From: Holtermannia corniformis
Taxonomy: Eukaryota > Basidiomycota > Tremellomycetes > Holtermanniales
Length of the DNA stretch: 64,000 nt
Assembly (NCBI GenBank): GCA_001599935.1
Contig: BCIJ01000013.1
Coordinates: 331,469-395,468 of the forward strand
Direction of reading: 5' to 3'
The notes beneath the pieces were generated by a model. It did not search any database, had not been told where the DNA came from, and worked only from the letters and a program-made list of their open reading frames with translations. Both the position numbers and the translations under genes were made by a program. This document shows, piece by piece, positions 50,952-62,757 of the stretch; the stretch's first letter is position 1, and every line of letters starts with the position of its first letter.

Positions 50952-53900
50952 ATGGTGCGCTTCTTGGGCCTTCTAGCGCTTGCTAGTGCCGTTGGGGTCA
51001 GTGCGCTGTCGGACTATGCGGCTCTGCAGGTAGTGCACGAGCTTGCAGAGTCGTTTCTCGCGCCGAGGAACAAGGAGGTCGCAAGGAGTATCAATAGGTG
51101 ATTTGGACTGCTGTTGCCATGGAGACTGCACTGACTGCTGGTGTGCAGTACCTTGTTCACGGAGGATGTCAAGGGCACGCTTGATTGTGAGTAGGTCTAC
51201 TGCTTGAGAAGAGGGACTGACAGCCTCCCAGTGTCGACAAAGTTGGTGGACACTGCTATCGCTGCGTTCAGTACGGCTGACGATCCGCACTTTAGCTTCG
51301 ACGGTCAGGAACTCAGCACGTCAGTACCTCGCTAGCCTTGTTATTGACTTCGGCTGATGATCGCCCGCAGTGAATACGTACGCTGCGCTTCCGACGCGCC
51401 AGACGTGAGCTGACCGGCTCGTTCAGTTGTTCGGTCTGTTCGTCAAGTCGGACGAAGGTGGCAAGCCCACACCGTGGGGCACGCCTGTCGCGTATAACGT
51501 CGGTGGAACGCATATCAACCTCGTTACTCGAGTCGCTCACAGGACTGCAGGTCACCCATGTCATTGTCCAGAATGACCTCGTCGCAACGTCGATCAAGTT
51601 TACATTCCATTGGCCGACCATCAATCGTTACTGGCCGATACAGGTGAGACCTCCCATAGAGGCCTGTCAGGCGCTGACGGCCCTCGAGATCGACTCCTTC
51701 CTGAGGGTCACCGACACACACCAGATCTCTGCTTACGATGTGTCGTTCAGGCGATGGGCCTGGGTAGGTGTATCAGGCAATAGGCCGTATGCTGATGTTC
51801 GACTCCGCAGGCTACGGAGCAGTTTATGCCGTAGGTCGAGTCCCTCCGTGCTCTACGATACTCACCTCCGTCAGCGCTTTGGTCCCGCAAATGGCCGAGC
51901 TCGTCAACATGACGATGAACAATAACAGCTCGGACATTGTAGCTCGTTACTTTGCTGAGCAAATATGCGAGACTGCACAATCAAACTGCAACGGAACCGA
52001 TCAGCAGTACGAAAGCCACGAGGCGTGTCTGAACTACCTCTTGCATGACATACCATTGGGAGAGTTTCATTTGTAAGTGGCGTTTCTGCTGAGCGCTTGT
52101 TTGCTTCTCGTCAGTGCTCATCACCGTGCAGGCTGGGAGGTGCGCCTGTGTTCGGACTGTCAAGGCTTATTGACAATCTTCGCAGGCGACAACGTGCTCT
52201 GCAGGATGCTTCACACCCCTATGCTGCTCTACAGACCATCGGTGCACTGCGCTCATGTCGGCCCGTCGGGCGGTGACATGTGCATCGAGAGGTGGGTGGC
52301 GTGCGAATAACTGCGAGGATGCTGATTGATGCGTAGAGATTATACCCAGGTCGTCACCGAGTCTCACTTTCCTCAAGGGTGGCTTGCTCCCAAGAAAGTT
52401 ACTTCGGAGAACGAGTATTTGATTGGAGACACTACGTTCACCAACGGCACTGAGATCAGTCCCTTGCTTGGTACGTTGTCGACTGGCTTGAGGAAACGTA
52501 CGCTCATGAGGAAATTTAGAAATCTCGCTGAGTACGACAAACAGCTGGGATCCAACGTGGTACGCCACATCCACACTCGGTGCGTTTGTGTCGATAATCT
52601 AGCGCGTCACTCATCTTCTCACAGTGCTGTTTCTCATCCTATACCTGCTTGCGCATGGCATATGGTTTCTCATGTTCCGCTTTAACCGCGTTTTCCCTAC
52701 ACTGCCCGTCACGCACCAGAAGAACGTCATCATCTGTACGTGGCGTAGATGCCCTGCCACGGTAAAGCACCTGCTGAAAGGTCCAGATATCCTGAATACG
52801 GCTCTGACAACTGTTGCTCTCGGGCTCCAGCTGTCCAACATGCGCGTTCTCAGAGACGACTATACTTTCATCGGCCTGAGGTGCCTGCGTGCGTCCGGCA
52901 TGCTGATATCAGCCTTGTACCTCTTCGAGGTGAGTCGGAATCCTCCAAAGGATTACAGCAACTCATTCTGCCAGCTTATCTTTCGCCTGGCCATGCGGCT
53001 GCCTCTGTAAGCTCCCTTCCTTTGCCAGCGATGGCTGCCTCTTACGAGACCGCAGCATCACGCACCACATTCTTACGATCTTTGCAATGTCCTTTACTGT
53101 CACTATGGCGGAATACACGACCGGTCCTGACTTCATTACGTCGGCATCAATATGGTGAGTAGTCTCCGCTCAGCGAAGCAGTTACTCATGAATCGCAGGC
53201 TATTTCAGGCCACCACCGAGCAGCCGACATTCATTGGTCTTGCCGGATGTCAGTTGCTTATGTCTTTGTTTGGTCGGATACTTACGCAAGGACAGATCGA
53301 CTTGGGTGGTCTCCAAAGATCACCGCACCACTTCTGCAATTTGCCGCCATTCAAGCTTTCATCACAAAGGTACGAGTAGGCGCCCAAGAATCGCAAGTTT
53401 TAAGCGAAGGTAACCAACATCTTATAGAGTGCTAGCGCAGTCGGCTTGCTAGTCTGGTGGGGGCTTCGTCAGAATCGCACCGACCGGGCGATCGACATCG
53501 GTTGGACTGTCGTACTGTTTCTTACTGCGATCGGGCTCATGCTCACACAAATGTACGTCCGGCGATATGAGCGCTTTGACTGAGGCCTGTCAGGTGGGGT
53601 TCATGGGTTACGTACGCTATCGGTCGCAAAGTCCACCACCAGGAAAGCAAACCGACTATCAGTACTTTCAATGCCTCGAGCCTTTCAATATTTGCTGGCG
53701 CTTCGAAGACGGAATCACAGCCTGGTGACTCAGGCGTTCTGGCGTATAAGCGCTCCAATGCCACACTACGGCGGGAACAAGGGCAAGAAGCCAACACGGC
53801 GACCCTCGTGACGAGCCCGCTGATCCGTCCTGTTGATGCTGATGCAGCCAACGGAGTTCCATCCCCTGACGGTGGCCGGCCATCAACGGCCAGTGCTAGG

Positions 53901-53963
53901 ACCGACGTTATGCACACCGCGCCTACCAGCCCCTCCTCACCAGCGCGGCGCGCTTCCGAATGA
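50952..53963 (+). CDS. Multi-pass membrane protein with secreted Cys-rich ectodomain, copy 1
   Basis: ATG 50952 codes a signal peptide (MVRFLGLLALASAVGVSALS). The ectodomain has two parts. The first looks SnoaL/NTF2-like: LQVVHELAESFLAPRNKEVA, STLFTEDVKGTLDLSTKLVD, LFGLFVKSDEGGKPTPWGTP, FTFHWPTINRYWPIQVDSFL, QISAYDVSFRRWAWATEQF. The second is a Cys region: EQICETAQSNCNGTDQQYES, HEACLNYLLHDIPLGEFH, NVLCRMLHTPMLLYRPSVHC, AHVGPSGGDMC. About seven membrane helices follow (VLFLILYLLAHGIWFLMFRF, ALTTVALGLQLSN, CLRASGMLISALYLFE, HHILTIFAMSFTVTMAEY, ASAVGLLVWWGLRQ, WTVVLFLTAIGLMLTQM), then a Ser/Thr-rich cytosolic tail. The ectodomain blocks recall a conserved fungal family of unknown role. About 18 introns. 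The next gene is a paralogue. Confidence 0.75.
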
Positions 53964-54390
53964 CGGGTGGTTCGTCAGCAGCAACACGTTACGAAGGACT
54001 CAACCGTGAGGATACTGTGAATTGTTGTACGTCTCAAGACATGGTACTCAATGCTACAGAACGTCAGGGCAGTTGGGTGGTTCGACGTGCAAGCCAAGGT
54101 CCTTTGGCTCTGGTATCTTGCTATATTGTCAGCAACAGTCGCGCAGGAGACAACCGCATCAATGAAAAGGCTAGTATCCCTTCAATACCCTCCTCAACAT
54201 GGAGGGCACTGGTGCACCAAAGCGTCCGGTTGCGGAGAGCGACCACATGGTGCCGCTCCTTTCTTCAGCTCGTTTGCCGATCACGTCCTTTGCCCGCATG
54301 GGTACGGTGAGCGATGGATCACCCTTACATCACTTCATCTTCCTCCATTTCCTAACCCGACAGGCTTCCGATAGGCTGTTCAGCGCCAAA
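53964..54390. other. Spacer between the two paralogous 7TM genes
   Basis: About 430 bp. No piece of either paralogue is recognised here, so the duplication boundary lies at or near the gene ends. Confidence 0.4.
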
Positions 54391-57300
54391 ATGCGGTCGG
54401 GAGGTGGGCGTTTAGCCCTGGTGTGCCTCTTAGGCTTCTTGGCGCCGGTCGCCTCAGTGACGGATTTCGACGCTCTAAAGGTGGTGCACGGGCTCGCTGA
54501 GAGCTTTCTGTCGCCAAACAACGCCGCAGTTGCTAGAAGTATCAACAGGTGTGCCCCGCGTTTGTGGACCTCGCATGTTGACTGACAAGCTCGAGCACCC
54601 TATTCACCGAGGATGTTCTGGGTACCGTTGACCGTAGGTCACCTCTATCAAAGCTTCAACGCTGACACGACTTGTAGTTTCGACAAAGTCAGTCGTCGTA
54701 CCTGCCAAGAACACGCAGCCAAGCTGATCGAATCTTTAGCTTTGACGGGCAAGAATTGTCCACGTACGTCAACTATGCTCTAGAGCATGTATGGTGGCCC
54801 CCGCTGATCTCATTCTTCTGTCGTATAGCGAATACGTCCGTGTCTTCGCATCCTCAGCTTCGCATCCTCAGCGCTGAACTCACATAATTTAGCTCTTTGG
54901 TCTCTTTGTAGAGACTGCCGCGCGAGACAAGCCTTCACCTTGGGGAACCCCGGTAGGATACAGTGTGGGTGTCACTTCCTCCACTGATAAGAACGCTGAG
55001 ACTTGGACAGATCACACACCTGGTTGTGCAGAATGATGTTGTCTCGACATCGATCACGTTTACCTTCCACTGGCCAACGATCGATCGGTATTGGCCGATA
55101 CAGGTCGGTACTCTCATGTTCAGCCAGCTTGCTCATCGATGTCAGGTGGATGCTTTCCTGAGAATCACCGAGACGAAACAAATTTCGGCGTATGATGCCA
55201 CTTTTCGACGCTGGGCATGGGTCGGTCCTACTGCAATTGCTTGACGCACGCTGATGTCAATCAGGCTACTGAGCAGTTCATGCCGTTAGTCGTAGCGTCG
55301 AGGAGATATATGAGGCTGACGAGTCTACAGAGAACTCATACCACAGATGGCTGCGCTTATAAACCGACCTGCCGACAATGCTACAGACGTTGCCCAGCAC
55401 TACTTTGCGAATGAGATCTGTGACGTCGCCATCAACAGCTGCAACGGCACAAATTTACAGTACTCGAGTCGGGACGAGTGCATGGACTTCTTGCTACATC
55501 AAGTACCACTCGGTGAATTTCACCTGTGAGTCGGTAGTCGATGATGCAGACCGGGCTGATAGTCATAGACTCGGAGGTTTGTACAGCGTGCCACTTCATC
55601 CAGACGGCTGATACTGTACCATACAGGCAACAATGTCCTGTGTCGCGCTCTACACATGCCGATGCTCTCGTTGCGACCCGAAGAGCACTGTCCGCATATT
55701 GGTCCGAAGGGTGGTGACATGTGCAAAGCGCGGTACGCCCCGTTTCATCAACGAGCCGCTGTATGCACGCTGATTCGTAAAGTGACTATACGCAGGTCGT
55801 GACCGAGTCACACTTTCCGCAGGGGTGGTTTGCACCAATGCGCGTCACGCCTGAGAACCGCTACCTGATGGCGGGACAGCGATTCACAAATGGGACGGCG
55901 CTTGGACCTCTGATCGGTGCGTCACTCTCATAGGGAAGCAGGTGGAAATCTGAGCGTGCACCAGCGATGTCGGATAACTCGACAAACAGTTGGGATCCGA
56001 CTTGGTATGCGACAGCGACCCTCGGTGAGTGGGGTGTGACGTCTGAAGGGTTCCACTGACACTGTACGCCAGTGCTGTTCTTCATCTTGTATACGTTGGC
56101 AGGCGCTGTGACATTCGTCATGTTCCGCCGCAGTGCCACTTTTGCGACTGCAGGCTTAGTCCACCAGAAGAACATGGTCATGTGTAAGTCTCCAATCGCC
56201 CAAGCGCGATAGACTGACGGGTAACCATAGACATCTTGAGCATCTTCGTCACGACGGCTGCGCTCGGGTTGCAGCTCGTCAATGCACCGTCGCTGGGGGA
56301 GGAGTACAGCCTTGATGCATTCAAGTGCTTGCGCTCGGCGGGGACCTTGGTCTCTTCTTTGTATCTGTTTGAGGTCAGTCACCTCCATCCTGGCTGCTAC
56401 GCTGACAGATATCAAGCTCATCTACCGTATTACGATGCGCTCGCCATTGTCAGCTCCTGACAACGACGACATCCCTCGCTGATCGAACTGCAGAATCGCA
56501 CATCACGTCCTCACGCTGTTCGCCATCTCGTTCACCATTGCAATGGCCGAGTACACCAACTGTCCAGACTTTCTTGCGTCGGGGACAATTTGGTTTGTAG
56601 TCAGCGCAGTGACAAGCTTGCGCTTATTCACTTTAGGTTGTTGCAAGCGACGACGGAGCAAGCCGTCTTCCTCGGCCTGCTCGGCTGTATGTTGCCAGAT
56701 TCCTCGTTCAGTTCACTACTGACTACACGCACGTAGACCGCCTCAAGTGGCCCGCAAAGGTCGTCGCGCCCTTGTTGAAGTTTGCCGCGCTCCAAGCTTT
56801 CATCGTCAAGGTGCGCGGTCGTGTATCAGTCTTTCGCTGGCGCCGCTGACCACGGCAGTTTGCAAGCGCCGTTGGCCTCATCGTCTGGTGGGCACTCTAT
56901 CAACGACGAACCGATCGGGCCATCGACGTCGCCTGGACCGTGATACTCTTCGTCACAGCCATCGGACTGATGCTGACACAAATGTGCGCGTGTCCCTTGA
57001 GCCGCAGTCGCTGACGTTGCGTACAGATGGGGTTCGTGGGTCACGTACGCGATCGGCCGTCGGGTCGCGCGTGATGGCGTCCCCAAACTGCCAAGTACAA
57101 GCCATACGAGTCTGTCGACGTTTGTCGCGACCAACAAGTCGATGGCGACTTTTGTCAATGCAAGCTCGTGTGCGCCAAGCTACACCAACTCGCCGGTGCT
57201 TGCGGCTCATCCGATACCGACGTACCGACGGTCCACGGTCGAGGCGTTACTGGTAGCATCTGGCGTTTCGCCTCGGAGCGCGGACCAAGGCCATGGTCGG

Positions 57301-57459
57301 CCGTCGACGAGTAGTTCACGCGAAGAGATGCGGACGGCACCGACGAGCCCTATGAGCCCACATTCGGTCGTGCATGCCATCTCACCTGGGATCGGCGACG
57401 ACTGGGAGAGCAATGTAGAGGATGGACGGCGGAATGCGACAGAGACGGTGCGGAAGTGA
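54391..57459 (+). CDS. Multi-pass membrane protein with secreted Cys-rich ectodomain, copy 2
   Basis: Tandem paralogue of the preceding gene with the same domain order and intron spread. ATG 54391 gives a signal peptide (MRSGGGRLALVCLLGFLAPV). Ectodomain blocks match one to one: LKVVHGLAESFLSPNNAAVA, STLFTEDVLGTVDLSTK, FTFHWPTIDRYWPIQVDAFL, QISAYDATFRRWAWATEQFM, EICDVAINSCNGTNLQYSSR, DECMDFLLHQVPLGEFHL, NVLCRALHMPMLSLRPEEHC, PHIGPKGGDMC. Membrane helices: VLFFILYTLAGAVTFVMFRR, SIFVTTAALGLQLVN, CLRSAGTLVSSLYLFE, HHVLTLFAISFTIAMAEY, ASAVGLIVWWALYQRR, WTVILFVTAIGLMLTQMWGS. The cytosolic tail (STVEALLVASGVSPRSADQG onward) differs wholly from copy 1, so signalling or sorting may have diverged. Confidence 0.75.
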
Positions 57460-57544
57460 TAATGCCCTACTGCAAAGTAGCGTGACGAGTGAGACGATGC
57501 ATCTACCTGACGAATTACAAAGATGAATATGCAGTCGAGCCACT

Positions 57545-59080
57545 CTAAGCCGACGCCGGCGCCTGCGCGAGCTCTTGTTCCTTGGCTGCGCGATCAAAAT
57601 CCTCGCGCTGACGCCGAATCTCGACAATCTCTTCCAAGACCTCTTTTCCGCCCTTGCGCTTCAGCTCTTCTGCACACTGTGCGCCCCAGAGTTCTGCCTC
57701 GCGCCAGTTGCGGATCAGGCGTGGGCCGGGTGCGTGCACGACGTGTTTTGAGCCGTCGAGCGAGGTGACGCACGCGGTGAGGTTCAAGACTGCCTTGCGC
57801 GGGCCCGGGGTGGGTGATGTGGATGAGGGCGAGGCGAGACCGCTCAGGTGGAGCATGGGGGATGATTCGGACAATGCAGGGAATGAAGGTGGAGTTGGGA
57901 AAGCGTAGGGCGGAGACGAGGGTGATCGGGACATGGGGGTGTTGGAGCCCGGTGCGCACACGGCCTTTTCGTGCGAGTGTTCCACGACCGAGGTCTCGAT
58001 CCCGACGGGGAGCGAGCACCCTCCCTCTAGGACTCTGAGCAGGGCGCGCTCGGCACCACAACCCCATTCCGTCTGCCAGTGACCGACGGTTGCGACGGCT
58101 TTGCGGACGCGAGCGTCGCCTGCGCGGATCTCGAGCGCGAGTGCACCTTGACCGACGGCGGGGAGGAGATCGTCGGATGGGAGGATGGCGGTGCAGCGGT
58201 GGGCGAGGTTCATGCGTTCGAGGCCGGCGACGGCGAGGATGATGGCGGAATAAGGCGAGTCTTCGGCGTCGAGCTTGCGGAAGCGAGTTTGCCTGAGCAA
58301 GAATTAGTACTGAGGGTTGTTGAGGAGCCCGGATCGCTCACAAGTTGCCGCGCTGCGTGGTCGAGTTAGCTCACACCCCATGGTTGATAGTGAGCCACTC
58401 ACAACACTCTGGAACCTCAACTGCGGGTAGCGCCTGCTCAGCTGGGCCGTCCGCCTGACGCTACTAGTCCCAATCACCGATCCCTCTGGAAACTCGGCCA
58501 AACTCTTGTAAGCCAAGCCGTTCCTCACCACGAGACCATCCCTCGGATCGCCTCTTTCAAGGATACACGCAATCTCACAGCCGTCCGGCAACGTCGTCGG
58601 CATATCCTTCAAGCAATGCACGATCAAGTCGACTTTACCCTCCAGCAGCGCGACCTCCAACTCTTCCGTCCACAGACTCTTTGCCGGGCCCGAGGACGAC
58701 GAACCAGGGTTCGAGAGCAGGTACAGCGGCGTCGTTTGGTTCTTGTCGCCGACTGTCGTCATGGTCACGATTGGGAAATCGTACTCTGGGCCCGGGAACG
58801 AGGATTGCAGTGTGCGCTTGACGAGCTCGGTCTGCACGACGGCGAGCTGGGACGCGCGCGTACCGAGAGAGTAGGTCGTCGGCGTCGGTGGCAGACGCTG
58901 GGTTTCGCGCGGGGACACGGGCAGGATCGATTTGGAGGATGGCCCAGGCGGTGACGAGACTGTAGACAGGAGCTCATCGTGCAGGGTTGTGGTGTGGGAT
59001 GGCATGGTGGATGGCATGCTAGAGCTGGTGCTGGTGCTCGTACACTCGGTCGAAAATGCAAACCGCGGATCGGCACGCAA
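57545..59080 (-). CDS. HEM3: Porphobilinogen deaminase (hydroxymethylbilane synthase)
   Basis: It polymerises four porphobilinogens to hydroxymethylbilane in heme synthesis. Blocks: TTYSLGTRASQLAVVQTELV, YDFPIVTMTTVGDKNQTTPL, SLWTEELEVALLEGKVDLIV, HCLKDMPTTLPDGCEIACIL, GSVIGTSSVRRTAQLSRRYP, an 11-nt micro-exon (58342-58352) giving RGN and part of L, then QTRFRKLDAEDSPYSAIILA, GLERMNLAHR, LLPAVGQGALALEIRAGD, and EGGCSLPVGIETSV with the cofactor-carrying Cys. The sequence after that Cys has a Ser/Pro-rich insertion. The frame is open to ATG 59080; ATG 59017 (MPSTMPSHTT) is an alternative and leaves a longer promoter before the TAF13 stop at 59148. Catalytic Asp is not localised with certainty. 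Confidence 0.95.
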
Positions 59081-59147
59081 AGTGGCACCATCGCTTCGAG
59101 CGCCTTTCTTGACAATATTACAAAGCCTGCATCACTCTACGATCCAG

Positions 59148-60052
59148 CTAAGCGGTCACAACCTCCTTCTTGGCCTTCTTCACACTCGGCTTCTTCTTCT
59201 CCTTGACCTTTTTCGGCGTCACAACGGCCCCGGCCACCTCGTCATCCTCAACGTCCTCTTCCCCAACCCCGACTTCAGCTTTGCGACTCGCCATGGCCCT
59301 CTCAAACGCCTCGTCGTCTTCAGCGCTGTCCTGGCCCGCTTTCCTCTTTGCGCTCTCGCCAGTCAGGGCGGCCAGTTCGGCAGGAGAAGGCTGGGTCGCG
59401 TTCTTGAGCTTCAAAATGTCGGCTTGCATGAACGCTAGCTCGTCGAACCGGGCAAGCTGCTTGTGCAAAAGCGGGTTGGAGACGAGGCGGGAGCGGAAGA
59501 TGGAGGCTGTTAGAGGCGGTGGGTTGGCGGTGATCGGTTGGTAGTACGGTGGTTGCGGTAGGATGGCGGCTGGGGGGCGACAGAGATCGGACAGGTACGA
59601 GAGCACGAGGTCTTCAACCACGTCGATCGACTCTAGCAGCGGGTCTTGCACGTCACCGGCGCCATACATGAGCTGCTTGACTAACCATTCGCATTAGCTC
59701 TGATCATCCCCAAGGGACAGCACGACTCACTCTCTTTCGGCAGGATCACACCCTTGCAAGTCTTGGGCACCTCTTTCACAGGAGCGGGCGGTACGACGGC
59801 CTTTGCCGCCTCGGCTTTGGCTTTAGCGTCCGCTGCCGCTGCAGCGTTGGCAGCCTCGCGCTCCTTGTTGGCCTTTGTACGCTCTTTCCGCTCTTTCGAC
59901 GTGAGGGCCGGTTTGGCAGAGCTGGCGGGGGACGGCGCGGCGCTAGACGATGGCGCGGGCGACGGTGCTGCCGCGGCGACGAACAATGGCTTGCCGGCAG
60001 CAGCGGCGGCGGCTTGAGCCTGCTGTGCGGGCGTTTGCGGGCGCACGTTCAT
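59148..60052 (-). CDS. TAF13: TFIID subunit TAF13
   Basis: TAF13 pairs with TAF11 through a histone fold in TFIID. ATG 60052 (MNVRPQTPAQQAQAAA) opens an Ala/Pro/Lys-rich low-complexity N-terminus with a helix ALTSKERKERTKANKERE. An intron near 59669-59725 interrupts the approach to the fold; the second exon has LMYGAGDVQDPLLESIDVVE, DLVLSYLSDLCRPPA (histone-fold alpha 2), and SNPLLHKQLARFDELAFMQA (later helix). MYGxGDxxxPxxESxDxxEDxVxxYxxDLC is the TAF13 signature. The tail is acidic then basic (PSVKKAKKEV). The region before LMYG is short, so one small exon may be missing from this reading. Confidence 0.87.
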
Positions 60053-61189
60053 GGTATCGACCTGTCCGTGATGCAAGTCAACACATGCATGGCGGATAAT
60101 CCATCAGAGTGAACGAGAGAACGCGCCGAATCATAATAGCCATATAAGCACCTACGCGCCACGCACCGCACCCGTCCACAACCACCACCCACGACCAGTC
60201 GGGATCCTACCCGCAGAACGCAGGTAGGCCAACTAGCCATGTGCAGGCCTCTAATTAGGAGACGGCGCCCCGGACAGCCAGCATCACAGCTCCGCACCCG
60301 TCCTCGCCCAAAGCCAGACGCGGATCGCAACGAATTGGGACCGGTCACGACTTGCGCCCGAAGACGAAGCGGCAGTGAACTAGGGTGTCAGAGCCGGCCG
60401 ACTGAACGTTTGGGACAAGCGCCGCGGGGATGAGACGAGGCGGGCATGACGCACAGAACTCAGAGAATGGATTGAGCTGAAGTTGAATCCTTTTGGCGCG
60501 TGGCATGTGGGACCACAAATGGAGTCATACTCACGTTACGGTCGATAGACTGGTGCATGTCAGCACGCGTTCACTTTATGAGAAGACGATTCAAGCAGGA
60601 TACGAGGGGGAAATTCAGTTTGTTGTTTTTGGTATACAGGGTTGTCGCTCATGAACTCTCGGTAGCAGAACTGATATTGAATTTCATCACAAAAGGCGCG
60701 CGGAGCGAGGGCAGTATGACAGGCATGACTGCCTATGGGCTCCCCGACACACGCGTCGCCTGTGCGCACACGGTGCAGATCTTGAGCGCCCCTCGCGTCT
60801 GTCAATGACAATACGAAGGAGGGCTTCGATCTGCACGAGGGCACGCAATCCAGATGGGTGGGGAAAAGGATGAACACGACACTAACCGTTGCAATGCTCT
60901 TGCCGTGCTTGTGTGGCAGTGTTGTAGGATGGTACGACCAGGAGATGCCGTCGTGTCGAGAGGCAGAGCTACCCTGCTGTGAGTGGGATCAGACCATGGT
61001 ATGTAGTGGAACAAGACGACGAGAATGAGAGCACGGCGAGGTGAATTTGTAGGGTGGCCGTGAGCGCTGTCGGCGTTATCGCGTATAACGCCGACATGGG
61101 GTTAAGGGGGTTAGTAAAGATCGCGGAGTAAATAGACTCGAATTCGCCACCCACTCTGTTGCAGCAACCGTTTACTCGAGCGCACCACC
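60053..61189. other. 1.1 kb divergent intergenic region, TAF13 / CCDC174
   Basis: The longest gene-free stretch after the transposon region. Open frames (plus 60500-60808, minus 60560-60877) overlap each other and show no motif. It contains a TATA-like CATATAAGC near 60143 on the TAF13 side and a 12-bp-arm inverted repeat at 61068-61096 on the CCDC174 side. Confidence 0.45.
61068..61096. promoter_or_regulatory. Inverted repeat TGTCGGCGTTAT-N5-ATAACGCCGACA
   Basis: Perfect 12-bp arms with a 5-bp spacer, ending 93 bp upstream of the CCDC174 ATG. The half-site ATAACGCCG also occurs once upstream of LST8 (about 48323-48331) and, reversed, upstream of NNF1 (10-18). It is a candidate dimeric transcription-factor site. 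Confidence 0.45.
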
Positions 61190-62666
61190 ATGGCAGCGTC
61201 CTCGTCTTCATCGCTGGCGTTGCCGAAACGCAACAAGTCGCATGCCAACTCGGCCATCTCCCAGTCAAGTCTCTATGACTTGAAGTCGATCGCTGCCGAG
61301 CACATTGATGCGTTCTCCAAAGATGGCCGTAAAGCCGTGAGGGGCGGCGGAGGGCGCAGCAGGGCCGCCGAACACGTCTGTCGTCTCTGAACAGTCAACC
61401 ATAACGCACTGGCTGAAACTCTTGCAATAGAGCAAAGACCCATTCGACCGCCCAAACCCCGGGCTCGTCAAACGCCTCGCGCGCGAATCAAAGCACGAAC
61501 TCGCCCAGCAAACCAAGAACCGCGCGAGGGATTTCGACGACGATTCCGAGGAGGCCGAGGCGAGACGGAGAGAGAACATGGTCAAAAAGGCGGAAAAGTA
61601 CGAGTTGATGCAGAGGGGACGGTTGGACGGCTTGAGCGAGAAAGAGCTGGCAGAATGCGTGGTCGATGTGCGTCATGTTACGAGTCATCAACGGGAAGAT
61701 GGTGCTGATACGAAAACAGTTTGAGCGCAAATGGCAGAATAAGCAACCGAGTGGGCGGAACCCGGCACCGAGGACAGATGATGGAGACGATAGCGATTCC
61801 TCTTTCGAGTCTGGATCCGACGCCGACGTGGATGAAAGCGCGGCTGTGCCCCACCGTCCACGACCAGGCTCAGAGAGCGGAGGGTCAGACGACGAGCAAG
61901 TCGAATACGTCGATGAAATGGGTCGTACCCGGATAGGCAACCGGCGTCAAGCCGACCAAGCGAGACGCGCCGTTGGCGACGATGGCGGAGTCTATGCGAA
62001 ACGCGCAACCGTAGAGGGCTACGCCAACGTCGGTGAAGCATATGCCGAAGTCCTGTACGTTCCGATGCGGCGGACGCACGGTCGCTAACGTCGAGATCCC
62101 AGGCAATCCCACGTCATCCGCGGCGATCAAGCGTATTTCCCAGTATACGAACCAACACCTGAAGATCTCAAAGCGCGCCTCAAAGCGGCCGAAGGGCCAT
62201 CCCTGGCTGATCACTACGATTCGACGAAAGAGGGTATGTCCCCCTCCCCTCGTCCCACTTATGCAATGCTGATGCAGATCGTGATAGTCCGCGCCAAAGC
62301 CGCAGGCCAATATCAGTTCTCGCTCGACGAAGCGGAACGCGCAGAACAGATGGCGGCCCTGAAAGCGGCTAGAAAGGAGACAGAGGCCGCCAGAGCCCAA
62401 GCTGGCGAACGCAAGGGGATGACGGCCGCTCAGGCGACGGCAAAGCGCAAGGCCGAGGAACGGAGAGCTCTGATCGAGGCAAAGAGGGCAAAGGTGCGTG
62501 TCTGCTTCGTGGGAGTGGGCGACTGATGTCTCGGATCTAGCTTTTCGGCGGTCCGGAAGAGCTCGAGAGGATGCGGGAGGAGAAGCGGATGCGAGAGGCC
62601 GAACGGTTCCTCCAAGCCGTTGGGGACGAGCTCGCGCAACCCGAGCTGAAGCCATCGGCCGAGTGA
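61190..62666 (+). CDS. CCDC174-family coiled-coil protein
   Basis: ATG 61190 gives MAASSSSSLALPKRNKSHAN and SSLYDLKSIAAEHIDAFSKD; the exon splices to SKDPFDRPNPGLVKRLARES and the coil KNRARDFDDDSEEAEARRR, YELMQRGRLDGLSEKELAE. The next exon has an acidic stretch and EYVDEMGRTRIGNRRQAD, the DxxGRxR motif typical of CCDC174. Then come AYFPVYEPTPEDLKARLKA, GQYQFSLDEAERAEQMAAL (the G-x-Y-x-F-x-x-D-E-x-x-R block) and a long coil, ending FGGPEELERMREEKRMREAE. CCDC174 is a nuclear protein linked to the exon-junction complex in animals; the fungal role is unknown. Four or five introns. Confidence 0.82.
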
Positions 62667-62757
62667 GACGGTAGTAGTGTACACAAGTGCATAGCATACA
62701 CAAAGCTTGACAGCGTCTATACAGTCACTTGCACATGACATCGAGGAATGGGGAGGA

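Noticed and set aside
60500..60877. 102-codon plus and 105-codon minus frames upstream of CCDC174
   Set aside because: They overlap each other almost fully and show no protein-like pattern.
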